Shown here piece after piece: positions 1-7,520 of a DNA stretch of 64,000 nucleotides. The stretch is from Hominenteromicrobium sp900549945. GTDB taxonomy: Bacteria; Bacillota; Clostridia; Oscillospirales; Acutalibacteraceae. The stretch's first letter is position 1; each line of letters begins with the position of its first letter. The translations under genes were made by a program, and so were the position numbers. Below the pieces are notes generated by a model. The model was not told where the DNA came from. It ran no database searches and worked only from the letters and a program-made list of their open reading frames with translations. The stretch spans positions 62,001 through 126,000 of the forward strand of contig CABRNK010000001.1 of the NCBI GenBank assembly GCA_902472305.1, read 5' to 3'.

Positions 1-1
1 G

Positions 2-460
2 GCGCAGCAGGTACCGGGCGTCGGCAGCGTCAACGCGGTGCCGCGTGCAAACGGCGCGGGCACGGTGGCGGTCTACCTGTACGGCGACGGCGAGCCGGTG
101 ACGGAGGCGGTTGTGGAGGCCGTGCAGGCCGCTCTGGAAGCGATGCGCGAGATCAACGTGGACGTGACGGTCGCGGCGGCGGAGCCGGTGCCGCGCCTCG
201 TGACGGCGTATGTCACGCCGAAACCGGGCGTCGCATTCGAGGAGGCCAAGGCGCTGTGCACGGCGGCTGTCGAAGCGTATTTTGCATCGCTGACGGTCGG
301 CGCGCCGTTTGTGACGGCGGCGGTCTCGGCCGCGGTGATGGGCACGGGCGCGGTGGAAAACTGCGTTTTGCCGGAGAGCATGGCGGATTACACGACGCCC
401 GCCGACAAGATCGCCGTCTCGGGCGGGATCACGATCTTCGAGCGGCAGAGACAGGGGTGA
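2..460 (+). CDS. Phage baseplate J-like (gpJ/XkdT family) protein, C-terminal part
   Basis: Baseplate wedge protein of a contractile phage tail or tailocin. The reading frame is already open at base 2 and runs to TGA at 458-460, so the N-terminus lies outside the window and only about 152 residues are visible. The visible part has the alternating beta/alpha pattern of the baseplate J C-terminus: a PGVGSV segment, a VYLYGDGEPV strand and an INVDVTVAAAEPV strand. The closing segment SGGITIFE is also typical. The next gene, 5 bp downstream, is an XkdU-like tail gene, which matches the gpJ-gpI order of Mu- and PBSX-like tails. Family call is by motif recognition and gene order; the part seen is intact. 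Confidence 0.75.
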   Translation, partial: AQQVPGVGSVNAVPRANGAGTVAVYLYGDGEPVTEAVVEAVQAALEAMREINVDVTVAAAEPVPRLVTAYVTPKPGVAFEEAKALCTAAVEAYFASLTVGAPFVTAAVSAAVMGTGAVENCVLPESMADYTTPADKIAVSGGITIFERQRQG

Positions 461-465
461 CCGGC

Positions 466-1020
466 ATGGAAAAAATTACGGAACGCATGCGGGCGGCCCT
501 GCGGGAAACCGGCCTGTATTCCGGCGCGGGGAAGATCGTTTCGGCGGAGCTTGCGGCCTACGGCGCGGGGCTTTCCCTGCTGTTCGGCGCGGTGGAGGCG
601 GTGCGCCGCAACATGCTGGTGGGCACGGCGGACGCGGCGGGGCTCGCGGCGTTCGAGCGCCTGTTCCGGATCACGCCGTCGTCGGACAGCGTGGAGAACC
701 GGCGCGCGATGCTGCTTGAGCGCGGCAGTGTGACGGGAAGCGACAACACGCGCGCGGCGCTCGAGCGGCAGCTTCTCGCCGCCGGTATCCGCGGCAATAT
801 TGTGGAGCATTTTGGGGACGGGATCTACATCAACGTGCACGAGGTGCTCGGCATATCGGAAACTGCGGCCGCGGCGGAGGCGGCCGATTTCCTGCCGGCG
901 CACCTGCCCTGCACGCTGGATTTCGGCAAAAATACTTGGGACGCGGTGGATGCGCGGGAGATGACGTTTGCCCAGATGGACCTCAAAAACAGGACGTGGA
1001 ATGAAATCGATGCGATGTAG
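466..1020 (+). CDS. Phage tail protein, XkdU/YmfQ family (DUF2313)
   Basis: 184-residue tail baseplate protein of the family next to baseplate J in PBSX-like and Mu-like phages. It probably helps join the baseplate to the tail fibre. The ATG at 466 follows the upstream stop by 5 bp; the frame stays open further upstream, but only by overlapping the baseplate J gene. Family features are an all-helical N-terminus, an LFRITPSSDSVENRR segment and a C-terminal alpha/beta part ending in LPCTLDFGKNTWDAVD. The closing stretch with MTFAQMDLKNRTWNEID is the usual XkdU-like tail. Its position between baseplate J and a small tail protein supports the call. Confidence 0.75.
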   Translation: MEKITERMRAALRETGLYSGAGKIVSAELAAYGAGLSLLFGAVEAVRRNMLVGTADAAGLAAFERLFRITPSSDSVENRRAMLLERGSVTGSDNTRAALERQLLAAGIRGNIVEHFGDGIYINVHEVLGISETAAAAEAADFLPAHLPCTLDFGKNTWDAVDAREMTFAQMDLKNRTWNEIDAM

Positions 1021-1037
1021 GAAGGGAAGGATTTTCT

Positions 1038-1502
1038 ATGGCGGCAAGTGAAAAAACGGCGGTGCTAGGGCTTTCGCTCTGGGCGGGGACGGATAAGCCG
1101 CGCCGCTCGGATTTTGTGAGCGACAACACGGCGCTCGAAACGCTGGTGGGCGGGCACCTCGGCGACGGCGATGCGCATCTCGACGCGGCGCGCCGCCAGA
1201 GGCTGGACGAGCCCGTGTCTGTGCGCACGTACACGGGGACCGGCGCGGAGAGCCGGCGGCACCTTTTGAGCTTCAGCCCGCGTGCGGTGCTCGTCTTTGC
1301 GGCGGATAAGGGCGCGGCGGAGTACACGGGCGCGTATACGAAGCTGTACGCGGCCTACTGGGCGGACGGGCAGGGCAGCCGGGGGCTTTCGGTCTCCGGC
1401 ACGCAGCCCACCGTCTTGCAGGAGGCTGCACCGCAGGCGGGCGGCAGTGCGGCGGCGCTGAATGAAAGCGGCGTGACGTATGTGATTGTCGCGTTCCGGT
1501 GA
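1038..1502 (+). CDS. Small phage tail/fibre-type protein
   Basis: 154-residue protein in the position where PBSX-type tails encode their fibre. ATG at 1038 has GGAAGG 8-13 bases upstream. The N-terminal WAGTDKPRRSDFVSDN and the following GGHLGDGDAHLD resemble the short N-terminal segment of Firmicute tail-associated proteins that begin with a DxxxRxDF-type motif. The second half is a beta-rich region of unknown type. It has no collagen-like or lectin-like adhesin domain and is short for a receptor-binding fibre, so it may be a fibre-attachment protein. The function is inferred from location. It is the last phage gene before a terminator and oppositely oriented housekeeping genes. Confidence 0.55.
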   Translation: MAASEKTAVLGLSLWAGTDKPRRSDFVSDNTALETLVGGHLGDGDAHLDAARRQRLDEPVSVRTYTGTGAESRRHLLSFSPRAVLVFAADKGAAEYTGAYTKLYAAYWADGQGSRGLSVSGTQPTVLQEAAPQAGGSAAALNESGVTYVIVAFR

Positions 1503-1544
1503 AGCCCGGACAGAAAAAGAAAAGCGCCGTCGTGCGGACGGCGC

Positions 1545-1580
1545 AAAGAGGGCGGGAGCGCACAGCGCTTCCGCCCTTTG
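1545..1580 (+). terminator. Rho-independent terminator after phage tail genes
   Basis: Inverted repeat GGGCGGGAGCGC / GCGCTTCCGCCC with a short loop, starting 43 bp after the last tail gene and followed by a T-rich stretch (TTTGCTTATT). It ends the phage transcript. Read on the other strand it could also stop the htrA transcript arriving from the right, although the T-run on that side is poor. Confidence 0.7.
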
Positions 1581-1634
1581 CTTATTATTATACCGAAAAC
1601 GGACCGGGATACGGCTGTATCTCCAAAATGCCGG

Positions 1635-3281
1635 TCAGGACTGTGTTTCTCCCTTGTCCTCGAGGAGCGTGACGGTGGCCTCGAAGGCCTCGCCGCCCAC
1701 ACCGTTTTCATTCGGGCGGAACAGGGAGACGGTGACCGTGTCGCCCGGCCCGTAGGCGAGCAGGGCGTCGGAAAGCGCGTCGAGCGTCGGCGTTTCCACG
1801 CCGTCCACCGCGGTGATGATGTCGTACACCTGCACGTCGGTGCCGTTGAAGCTGCTGTCCGCGTCGATCTCCTGAATCATAAAGCCGGTCTGCACGCTGT
1901 ACATCGAGGCCTGCATTTCGGTGATCTCGTTGCCCTTGATGCCGAAGCGCACGCGCCCCTGCACGTAGCCGCCGGAGAGCAGGTCGTCGATGATGGCCTT
2001 GCCGCCGCTCGTCGGAATCGCGAAGCCCATGCCCTCGTACTGCTCGGAAACGATCTTCGCCGAGTTGATGCCGATGACCTGCCCGTACATGTTGACGAGC
2101 GGGCCGCCGGAGTTGCCGGGGTTGATCGCCGCATCGGTCTGGATGTACGTCATGCCGTTGGAGCTGTATTCGCCGACGGAGCGGTTCAGGCCGGAGACGA
2201 TGCCGCCCGTGAGAGAGCCGGAGAACTGCTCGCCGCCCGGGTTGCCGATGGCGAGCACCTCCTGCCCCATGACGAGCTCGTCGGAATTGCCGAACTCGGC
2301 GGGCGTGTAGCCGCTGCCCTCGATTTTCAGAACCGCGAGGTCGGTCGTCTTATCGTAGCCGACGACGACCGCGTCGTGGAAGGCGCCGTCATTTGTCTTG
2401 ACCTGTACGGCGACGGACTTCGAATTCAGGACGACATGGCTGTTCGTGATGATATAGCCGTCCTCCGTCGCGAAGATACCGGTGCCGGTGCCGACGCTGT
2501 TCTCCGCGGTTGTGACGACGAGCACCGTGGAGGGCAGCACCTTGTTGTAGACCTCGGCCGCCGACATCGGTGCGCCGGTGGGCATGCTGTTCAGCGCGAT
2601 GCCCTCGGTATTCGGCACGACCTCGATATCCGGCAGCGCGGGCGCGCTGACCTCGGGCTCGGTGTTTTCCTCGCCGGGGTCGGCGGGCGACGGCTGACTG
2701 AAGTCGGAAAAGGCGGAGGGCCGGGACGTGGTGAGCGCCGTATAGACGCCGAAGGAGGCGAAGCCGATGACGGAGCCGGCGAGCAGGACGGACATCACGA
2801 TGAGCAGCACCCGCAGCCCGGTCGGCATCCGGCGCTTCTGCGCCTGCGGCGGGTTGGGTGCCGGCACGGTGTAGGGGTTCGGCATCGGGACGCCGTAGGG
2901 GTACGGCTGAAACGGCGCCGCGCCGCCCGCGGGGATTCCGCCGGGGATGGGCGCGCCGCTTTCCGCGTGAAAAACGGGGGGCGGAGTGCCCGGCGCCTGC
3001 GCGCCTGCGCCGAAATCCGCCGTGTTTCCGGTGCTTTCCGCGTGGTGGGCGGGCTGCGCCGCATACGGGTAGGGCATCCGGACTGTCGGCGCGGGCTGCG
3101 CGCTGGCGTCCGCGTTCGAGATCGGCGCGGGCTGTGCACTGGCGTCCGCGTTCGAGATCGGCGCGGGCTGTGCACTGGCGTCTGCGTTCGGGATCGGAGA
3201 AGGCTGTGCTGTATCCGGGGGCGAAGCCGGCGACTGCGCTGTTTCGCCGCGGTTTTCTTTTTCCTTATCGAATTCACTCAT
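1635..3281 (-). CDS. htrA: HtrA/DegP-like serine protease with PDZ domain, membrane-anchored
   Basis: 548-residue membrane-anchored S1C serine protease that degrades misfolded proteins outside the membrane. Residues 1-150 are a cytoplasmic Pro/Ala/Gln-rich tail with three 12-residue repeats (NADASAQPAPIS type). One transmembrane helix lies at about 157-180. The trypsin-like domain carries the triad His282 (TNSHVV), Asp314 (TTDLAVLKI) and Ser391 (NPGNSGGPL). A PDZ domain follows (VQTGFMIQEIDADSSF ... DIITAVDG). The start overlaps the end of the upstream histidine kinase gene by 8 bp, so the two are translationally coupled. The order RR-HK-HtrA recalls CssRS/HtrA-type secretion stress systems; that functional link is an inference. 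Confidence 0.93.
   Translation of the reverse strand: MSEFDKEKENRGETAQSPASPPDTAQPSPIPNADASAQPAPISNADASAQPAPISNADASAQPAPTVRMPYPYAAQPAHHAESTGNTADFGAGAQAPGTPPPVFHAESGAPIPGGIPAGGAAPFQPYPYGVPMPNPYTVPAPNPPQAQKRRMPTGLRVLLIVMSVLLAGSVIGFASFGVYTALTTSRPSAFSDFSQPSPADPGEENTEPEVSAPALPDIEVVPNTEGIALNSMPTGAPMSAAEVYNKVLPSTVLVVTTAENSVGTGTGIFATEDGYIITNSHVVLNSKSVAVQVKTNDGAFHDAVVVGYDKTTDLAVLKIEGSGYTPAEFGNSDELVMGQEVLAIGNPGGEQFSGSLTGGIVSGLNRSVGEYSSNGMTYIQTDAAINPGNSGGPLVNMYGQVIGINSAKIVSEQYEGMGFAIPTSGGKAIIDDLLSGGYVQGRVRFGIKGNEITEMQASMYSVQTGFMIQEIDADSSFNGTDVQVYDIITAVDGVETPTLDALSDALLAYGPGDTVTVSLFRPNENGVGGEAFEATVTLLEDKGETQS
3088..3197 (-). repeat. Three tandem 36-bp repeats inside htrA
   Basis: A 36-bp unit is repeated three times, encoding a 12-residue NADASAQPAP(I/T)x motif in the cytoplasmic N-terminal tail of HtrA. 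The copies are nearly identical at DNA level, which suggests recent expansion and possible copy-number variation between strains. The ends are approximate. Confidence 0.8.
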
Positions 3282-4854
3282 GGTTCTGACCGTCCTTATG
3301 GTTTGATTTGGCGTCGTCCTTGCCGTGGCGCTCCTTTTTCGGGCGCTCAGAGATCACGGCATCCTCCACCGGGGCGCTGCTGTAGGCGGGCTTGAGCTTC
3401 GGTACCTCGGCCGGCTTCGGGATGTAGAACGAAAACCGCGTGAACTGATCTACGGCCGAGGTGACGGAAATATCGCCGCCGTGCAGCCGAATGATCGTTT
3501 TGACGAGGTACAGGCCGAGGCCCATGCCGTTTTTATCCTGACTTCTCGATTTATCGGTCTTGTAGAATTTCTCGAAAACCAGCGGAAGCTCGTCAGCCTG
3601 AATGCCGCTGCCGCTGTTTTCAATATCGACGGCGACGCGGTCGATGCTGTCGCAGACCGTGAACTTGATGTAGCCGCCGGGATTTGTGAACTTGACGGCG
3701 TTTTCCACGAGGTTGTACACGACCTGATGGAGCAGGTCCTCGTCGCCGTGCACCTGCTTGGGGGCCAGCGCGTCGAGCCCGCGGACGTCGATCTGCTTTT
3801 CATCGATACTCTTCTCAAAGGTGAGCACGGTGGAAAGCACCGTTTCGGAGATATCGAAATCGGCCGGGCGCAGTTTCAGCTCGCCGTTGTCAATGCGGGA
3901 GAGGTTGAGCATGGTTTTCACGAGCCGCGAAAGCCGCTTGACCTCGTCGGAGACGATGCGCAGGTAGTGGCTCTGCCGTTCGGGCGGGATTGTCCCGTCC
4001 AGAATACCGTCGATAAAGCCGGCGATCGTCGTCATCGGCGTTTTCAGTTCGTGGGAGACGTTGGCCACGAAGCTGCGGCTCATGCTTTCGCTGTTCGAGA
4101 GCGAATCGGCCATGGTGTTGAAGGAAAGCGCGAGCTGGCCGATCTCGTCGCTCGAGGCGACCGGGACGCGCACCGAGAAATCGCCCTCGCCAAGGCTTCT
4201 GGCCGCGGCGGATATCTGCCGCAGGGGCTTGACGAGCCGGTAGGCGAACAGGCCGACGATGCAGAACGAAAGGAGGAACGCCGCGGCCGCCGCGATCAGG
4301 AACATCTGAAAGGTTGCGAACTGGTATTCGGTGAGCGAGGCGGTATTCATCGCGGCGAACACCGCGCCGGACGGCGTCTTGTCCTCCGCAGAGGTCGCGA
4401 GCGGCACGCCGACCACGTAATACGGGTCCTCGTAGATACCGTTGCGCTTGCCGTTCCCGGTAAAGGTGCCGGCCGCGGCGCGTTCCACAGCCTCCTTTGG
4501 AACGGATTTGAATGGGACGAACTGCTTGCCGACGCGGTCGGTGCTGTTGGCGAACGCGCCGAGGATCACGTTGCCGTCAAGATCGGTGACGAAGATGTCG
4601 GCGTCGATATTCAAAGAGAAGGATTTGACAAAGAGGAGGAGAAATGAGGAAACGGCGCTGCCGTTATCCTCCTCGGCGACCATTGAGGCTGTGATGCTGG
4701 CCATGGAGGTTGCGCTCTGTGTCAGTATTTTGCGCTTGTCGTTTTTCGTGTATTCGGAAAAGGCGACCATCATCACGCTGCCGAGCACGACAAAACTCGA
4801 AAAGACGATGATCATCGTGTTCCGAAGGTATTTGCCAAAGAGGGATTTCTGCAC
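3274..4854 (-). CDS. Sensor histidine kinase (HAMP-HisKA-HATPase)
   Basis: 526-residue membrane sensor kinase, partner of the response regulator encoded 14 bp upstream. It has TM1 at about 13-32, an extracellular sensor of about 150 residues, TM2 at about 183-206 and HAMP at about 206-258. The dimerisation domain has the phospho-acceptor His268 in SHELKTPM. The ATPase domain has the N box (NLVENAVKF), ENSGSG and GMGLGL boxes. A hydrophilic Lys/Pro-rich tail of about 45 residues follows the kinase domain, which is unusual but has no recognisable motif. The sensor segment (IFVTDLDGNV) resembles a PhoR/WalK-type extracellular PAS-like fold. The signal is unknown; coupling to htrA suggests envelope or secretion stress. 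Confidence 0.93.
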   Translation of the reverse strand: MQKSLFGKYLRNTMIIVFSSFVVLGSVMMVAFSEYTKNDKRKILTQSATSMASITASMVAEEDNGSAVSSFLLLFVKSFSLNIDADIFVTDLDGNVILGAFANSTDRVGKQFVPFKSVPKEAVERAAAGTFTGNGKRNGIYEDPYYVVGVPLATSAEDKTPSGAVFAAMNTASLTEYQFATFQMFLIAAAAAFLLSFCIVGLFAYRLVKPLRQISAAARSLGEGDFSVRVPVASSDEIGQLALSFNTMADSLSNSESMSRSFVANVSHELKTPMTTIAGFIDGILDGTIPPERQSHYLRIVSDEVKRLSRLVKTMLNLSRIDNGELKLRPADFDISETVLSTVLTFEKSIDEKQIDVRGLDALAPKQVHGDEDLLHQVVYNLVENAVKFTNPGGYIKFTVCDSIDRVAVDIENSGSGIQADELPLVFEKFYKTDKSRSQDKNGMGLGLYLVKTIIRLHGGDISVTSAVDQFTRFSFYIPKPAEVPKLKPAYSSAPVEDAVISERPKKERHGKDDAKSNHKDGQNHE

Positions 4855-4868
4855 GGGACCTCTTCCTT

Positions 4869-5558
4869 TCAGTCCTTGACCTCAAACTTGTAGCCGACGC
4901 CCCAAACCGTTTTGAGCGCCCACTTGTCGGAAACGCCCTCGAGCTTCTCGCGCAGGCGCTTGACGTGCACGTCGACGGTGCGGGAATCGCCGTAATAGTC
5001 GAAGCCCCACACCTCGTCGAGCAGCTGGTCGCGCGTAAAGACGCGGTTCGGGTTCGAGGCGAGGTGGTAAATCAGCTCCATCTCCTTGGGCGGCGTATCG
5101 ACCTGCACGCCCTTGACCTTGAGCTCGTAGTTCGTCAGGTTGATCGTGAGGTTCTCGTAGCTGACCTCCTGCGTCTGAGCCGTTTCCTTTTTGCCGATGC
5201 GGCGGAGCACCGCGTTGATGCGCGCGATGACCTCCTTCGCCTCAAAGGGCTTGACCACGTAGTCGTCCGCGCCGAGCTCGAGCCCGAGCACCTTGTCGAA
5301 CACCTCGCCCTTTGCGGTGAGCATGATGATGGGGCACTGCGATTTCTTGCGGATCTCGCGGCAAACCTGCCAGCCGTCGAGCTCGGGCAGCATGATGTCG
5401 AGCAGAATGAGGTCGGGGTTCACCGCGTCAAACATCTGCACGGCGGCCTTGCCGTCATTTGCGATGGCGGTTTCGAAGCCTTCCTTTTCGATATAGAGCC
5501 GCAGAAGCTCGCAGATATTTCTGTCGTCGTCTACAATGAGAATTTTTCCGGATGCCAT
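4869..5558 (-). CDS. OmpR/PhoB-family response regulator
   Basis: 229-residue DNA-binding response regulator and first gene of the RR-HK-HtrA operon. The receiver domain (1-120) has the acidic pocket Asp10-12, phospho-acceptor Asp54 (LILLDIMLPELDG), Thr81 (MLTAKG) and Lys103 (VVKPF), all conserved. The C-terminal winged helix (about 130-229) ends in the typical TVWGVGYKF motif. A candidate promoter lies upstream on the minus strand at 5671-5699. It very likely regulates its own operon including htrA, which I infer from gene order; no direct-repeat operator was clear to me. Confidence 0.95.
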   Translation of the reverse strand: MASGKILIVDDDRNICELLRLYIEKEGFETAIANDGKAAVQMFDAVNPDLILLDIMLPELDGWQVCREIRKKSQCPIIMLTAKGEVFDKVLGLELGADDYVVKPFEAKEVIARINAVLRRIGKKETAQTQEVSYENLTINLTNYELKVKGVQVDTPPKEMELIYHLASNPNRVFTRDQLLDEVWGFDYYGDSRTVDVHVKRLREKLEGVSDKWALKTVWGVGYKFEVKD

Positions 5559-5670
5559 ATGCTGTCCCTGCTTTCCTTAATTTTCAAATTTTTCGTGTGC
5601 GGCCGGGCCGATTGCCCGCTTTTTTGCCGCCGCTTTCCTTCAAAAGCATACAAAACGGGAGTCTGTACAT

Positions 5671-5699
5671 ATTGTAGCTTTTTATTGCGTCGAAAGCAA
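5671..5699 (-). promoter_or_regulatory. Candidate sigma-A promoter for the RR-HK-htrA operon
   Basis: Minus-strand TTGCTT, 17-bp spacer, TACAAT, about 110 bp upstream of the response regulator start. The -10 is good and the -35 matches only its first three bases. The 381-bp gap 5559-5939 holds this promoter, the opposing MATE promoter, two leader hairpins and no further gene that I can see. Confidence 0.5.
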
Positions 5700-5822
5700 G
5701 AACAAAAGGTGAATATTCTGTGACGGCTCCGGCGGCGGACACAGCGCAGAATAAGCGCGGGCTTTGTGGGAAATCCATAAAAACTACAGAATACTTTATA
5801 AAAAGACACCCTGCGGCACGGA

Positions 5823-5851
5823 TTGTCAGGCCGGTGCAGATGTGGTATAAT
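5823..5851 (+). promoter_or_regulatory. Sigma-A promoter for MATE gene
   Basis: TTGTCA, 17-bp spacer, TATAAT, 88 bp upstream of the MATE start. The resulting leader of about 80 nt contains two hairpins (5882-5904 and 5909-5923) just before the ribosome binding site. Confidence 0.75.
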
Positions 5852-5939
5852 AAAACAAACAACCGTTTAATTTTTTGAGGACTTCGCCCGGAGGGAGGGC
5901 GGAGCCTTTTCTCTGCGAGAGAAGGAAAGGGGAAATACC

Positions 5940-7343
5940 ATGTCAACCCAGAAAGATGCCGCGGCGCAGAACCGTATGGGCACGGCAAAAATGCTGCCGC
6001 TGATCCTTTCGATGGCGGTGCCCGCCATGTTTTCCATGCTGATTCAGGCGCTCTACAACATTGTGGACAGCTACTTCGTGGCCCAGATCAGCCAGAACGC
6101 GCTGACCGCCGTTTCGCTGGCGTTTCCGATTCAAAACCTGCTCACGGCCTTCGGCGTGGGCACCGGCGTCGGCGTAGGCTCGCTGATTTCCCGCCGCCTC
6201 GGCGAGCGACACCAGCAGGCCGCGGACAGCGCCGCGACGCACGGCGTTATCCTTGCGGTGATCACGTGGGTGTTTTTCGCGGTGGCCGGCGCGCTGACGG
6301 CGCGGCCCTTCATCGCGCTTTACACGCAGGATGCGGAGGTTATCGCGATGGGCGAAACCTACCTGACGATTGTGACCGTCGCCTCCTTCGGCTTTTTCGT
6401 CGCCTGCTGTGTGGAAAAAATGCTGCAGGCGACCGGCAGCATGATTATGCCGATGATCATCCAGCTCGTCGGCGCGGTGACGAACATCATCCTCGACCCC
6501 ATCATGATCTACGGCCTTTTCGGCTTCCCGGCGATGGGCGTCGCGGGCGCGGCGGCCGCGACGGTGGCGGGGCAGATCCTTTCGATGGTGGTCGGCCTTT
6601 TGATCCTCGCCTTCGGCAAGCATGCGGTTTCGTTCAGCCTGCGGGGCTTCCGCTTCCACGGCAAGACGGTGCGCGACATCTACGTCGTCGGCGTGCCGAG
6701 CATCGTGATGAACGCCATCGGCACCGTGATGACGATGGCGATAAACGGCATTCTCGCGGCGTTTTCCGCGGCGGCCGTCAACGTATTCGGCGTGTATTTT
6801 AAATTGCAGTCGTTCGTGTTCATGCCGGTTTTCGGCCTCACGCAGGGGCTGATGCCGATCATGGGCTACAACTACGGCGCGCGCAACAAGCAGCGCGTCA
6901 CGGGCGCGATCAAGACGGGCGTCATCATCGCGCTGATTATCAACGTGGTCGGCACGATCATTTTCGAGCTGTTCCCCGGCGAGCTGATTTCGATCTTCAA
7001 CGCGACGGACGAGCTGCTGAAAATCGGCGACCCGGCGCTGCGCATCATCGCAATCCATTTCCCGATCGCGGCGGTTGGCATCACGCTTTCCACCTTGTTC
7101 CAAGCGACCGGCAAGGGCGTTTACAGCCTTGTGCAGTCGCTGCTGCGCCAGCTCGTGGTGCTGGTGCCAGCGGCCTGGCTGCTTTCCAAGATCAGCCTCG
7201 ACGCCGTGTGGTTCGCGTTCCCGATTTCGGAGACCGCGTCGCTCATCATCACGGTGGTGTTCTTCGTACACCTGTACAACAAGGAGATCAAGCACCTCGA
7301 TACGCGGGCGCCGGAGAGCGAGCGTCTGGAATCGGTGCTGTAA
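5940..7343 (+). CDS. MATE family multidrug/sodium antiporter
   Basis: 467-residue polytopic exporter of the MATE family, which moves drugs or metabolites out in exchange for Na+ or H+. Twelve hydrophobic segments are visible in two related halves. The first half opens with MAVPAMFSMLIQALYNIVD, the usual MATE helix 1; the second half has PSIVMNAIGTVMTM and the LTQGLMPIMGYNYGAR motif typical of helix 7-8. The length is normal for the family. ATG at 5940 is preceded by GAAAGGGGA. It is a single-gene transcript between a consensus promoter (5823) and a terminator (7364). Two stem-loops sit in the leader. Substrate cannot be told from sequence. Confidence 0.93.
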   Translation: MSTQKDAAAQNRMGTAKMLPLILSMAVPAMFSMLIQALYNIVDSYFVAQISQNALTAVSLAFPIQNLLTAFGVGTGVGVGSLISRRLGERHQQAADSAATHGVILAVITWVFFAVAGALTARPFIALYTQDAEVIAMGETYLTIVTVASFGFFVACCVEKMLQATGSMIMPMIIQLVGAVTNIILDPIMIYGLFGFPAMGVAGAAAATVAGQILSMVVGLLILAFGKHAVSFSLRGFRFHGKTVRDIYVVGVPSIVMNAIGTVMTMAINGILAAFSAAAVNVFGVYFKLQSFVFMPVFGLTQGLMPIMGYNYGARNKQRVTGAIKTGVIIALIINVVGTIIFELFPGELISIFNATDELLKIGDPALRIIAIHFPIAAVGITLSTLFQATGKGVYSLVQSLLRQLVVLVPAAWLLSKISLDAVWFAFPISETASLIITVVFFVHLYNKEIKHLDTRAPESERLESVL

Positions 7344-7363
7344 AAATTACCGGCAAAACAGGG

Positions 7364-7390
7364 GGCCTGTCCGTGCGGACAGGCCTTTTT
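7364..7390 (+). terminator. Rho-independent terminator after MATE gene
   Basis: Perfect inverted repeat GGCCTGTCCG / CGGACAGGCC with a 2-nt apex, followed by TTTTT, 20 bp after the MATE stop codon. Confidence 0.92.
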
Positions 7391-7416
7391 GCGTGCCGGC
7401 TCCGTGCCGCATGCCC

Positions 7417-7445
7417 TTGACAGCCGCCGCGGCGCGGCCTATAAT
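7417..7445 (+). promoter_or_regulatory. Perfect consensus sigma-A promoter
   Basis: TTGACA, exactly 17 bp, TATAAT: both hexamers match consensus in full. It lies 75 bp upstream of the GTG start of the zinc hydrolase gene. The spacer is extremely GC-rich. Confidence 0.9.
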
Positions 7446-7520
7446 CGGAGGCGGAGAAATTACGGCGCGCAGAAAGGCAGCTTTGCCGCCGGGGCGTCGC
7501 TTTCAGAAAGGAGAATTTGC

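Noticed and set aside
1503..1634. Prophage attachment site next to the tail genes
   Set aside because: No tRNA gene and no repeat of this sequence elsewhere in the window that I could see.
5870..5940. Mini-ykkC (guanidine-II) riboswitch before the MATE gene
   Set aside because: Two hairpins are present, but their loops (GGAGGGA and GCG) lack the required ACGR sequence.
5943..7295. 450-codon open frame on the minus strand opposite the first MATE gene
   Set aside because: Antisense shadow caused by high GC; no start signal, no domain, and the MATE protein on the plus strand is unmistakable.
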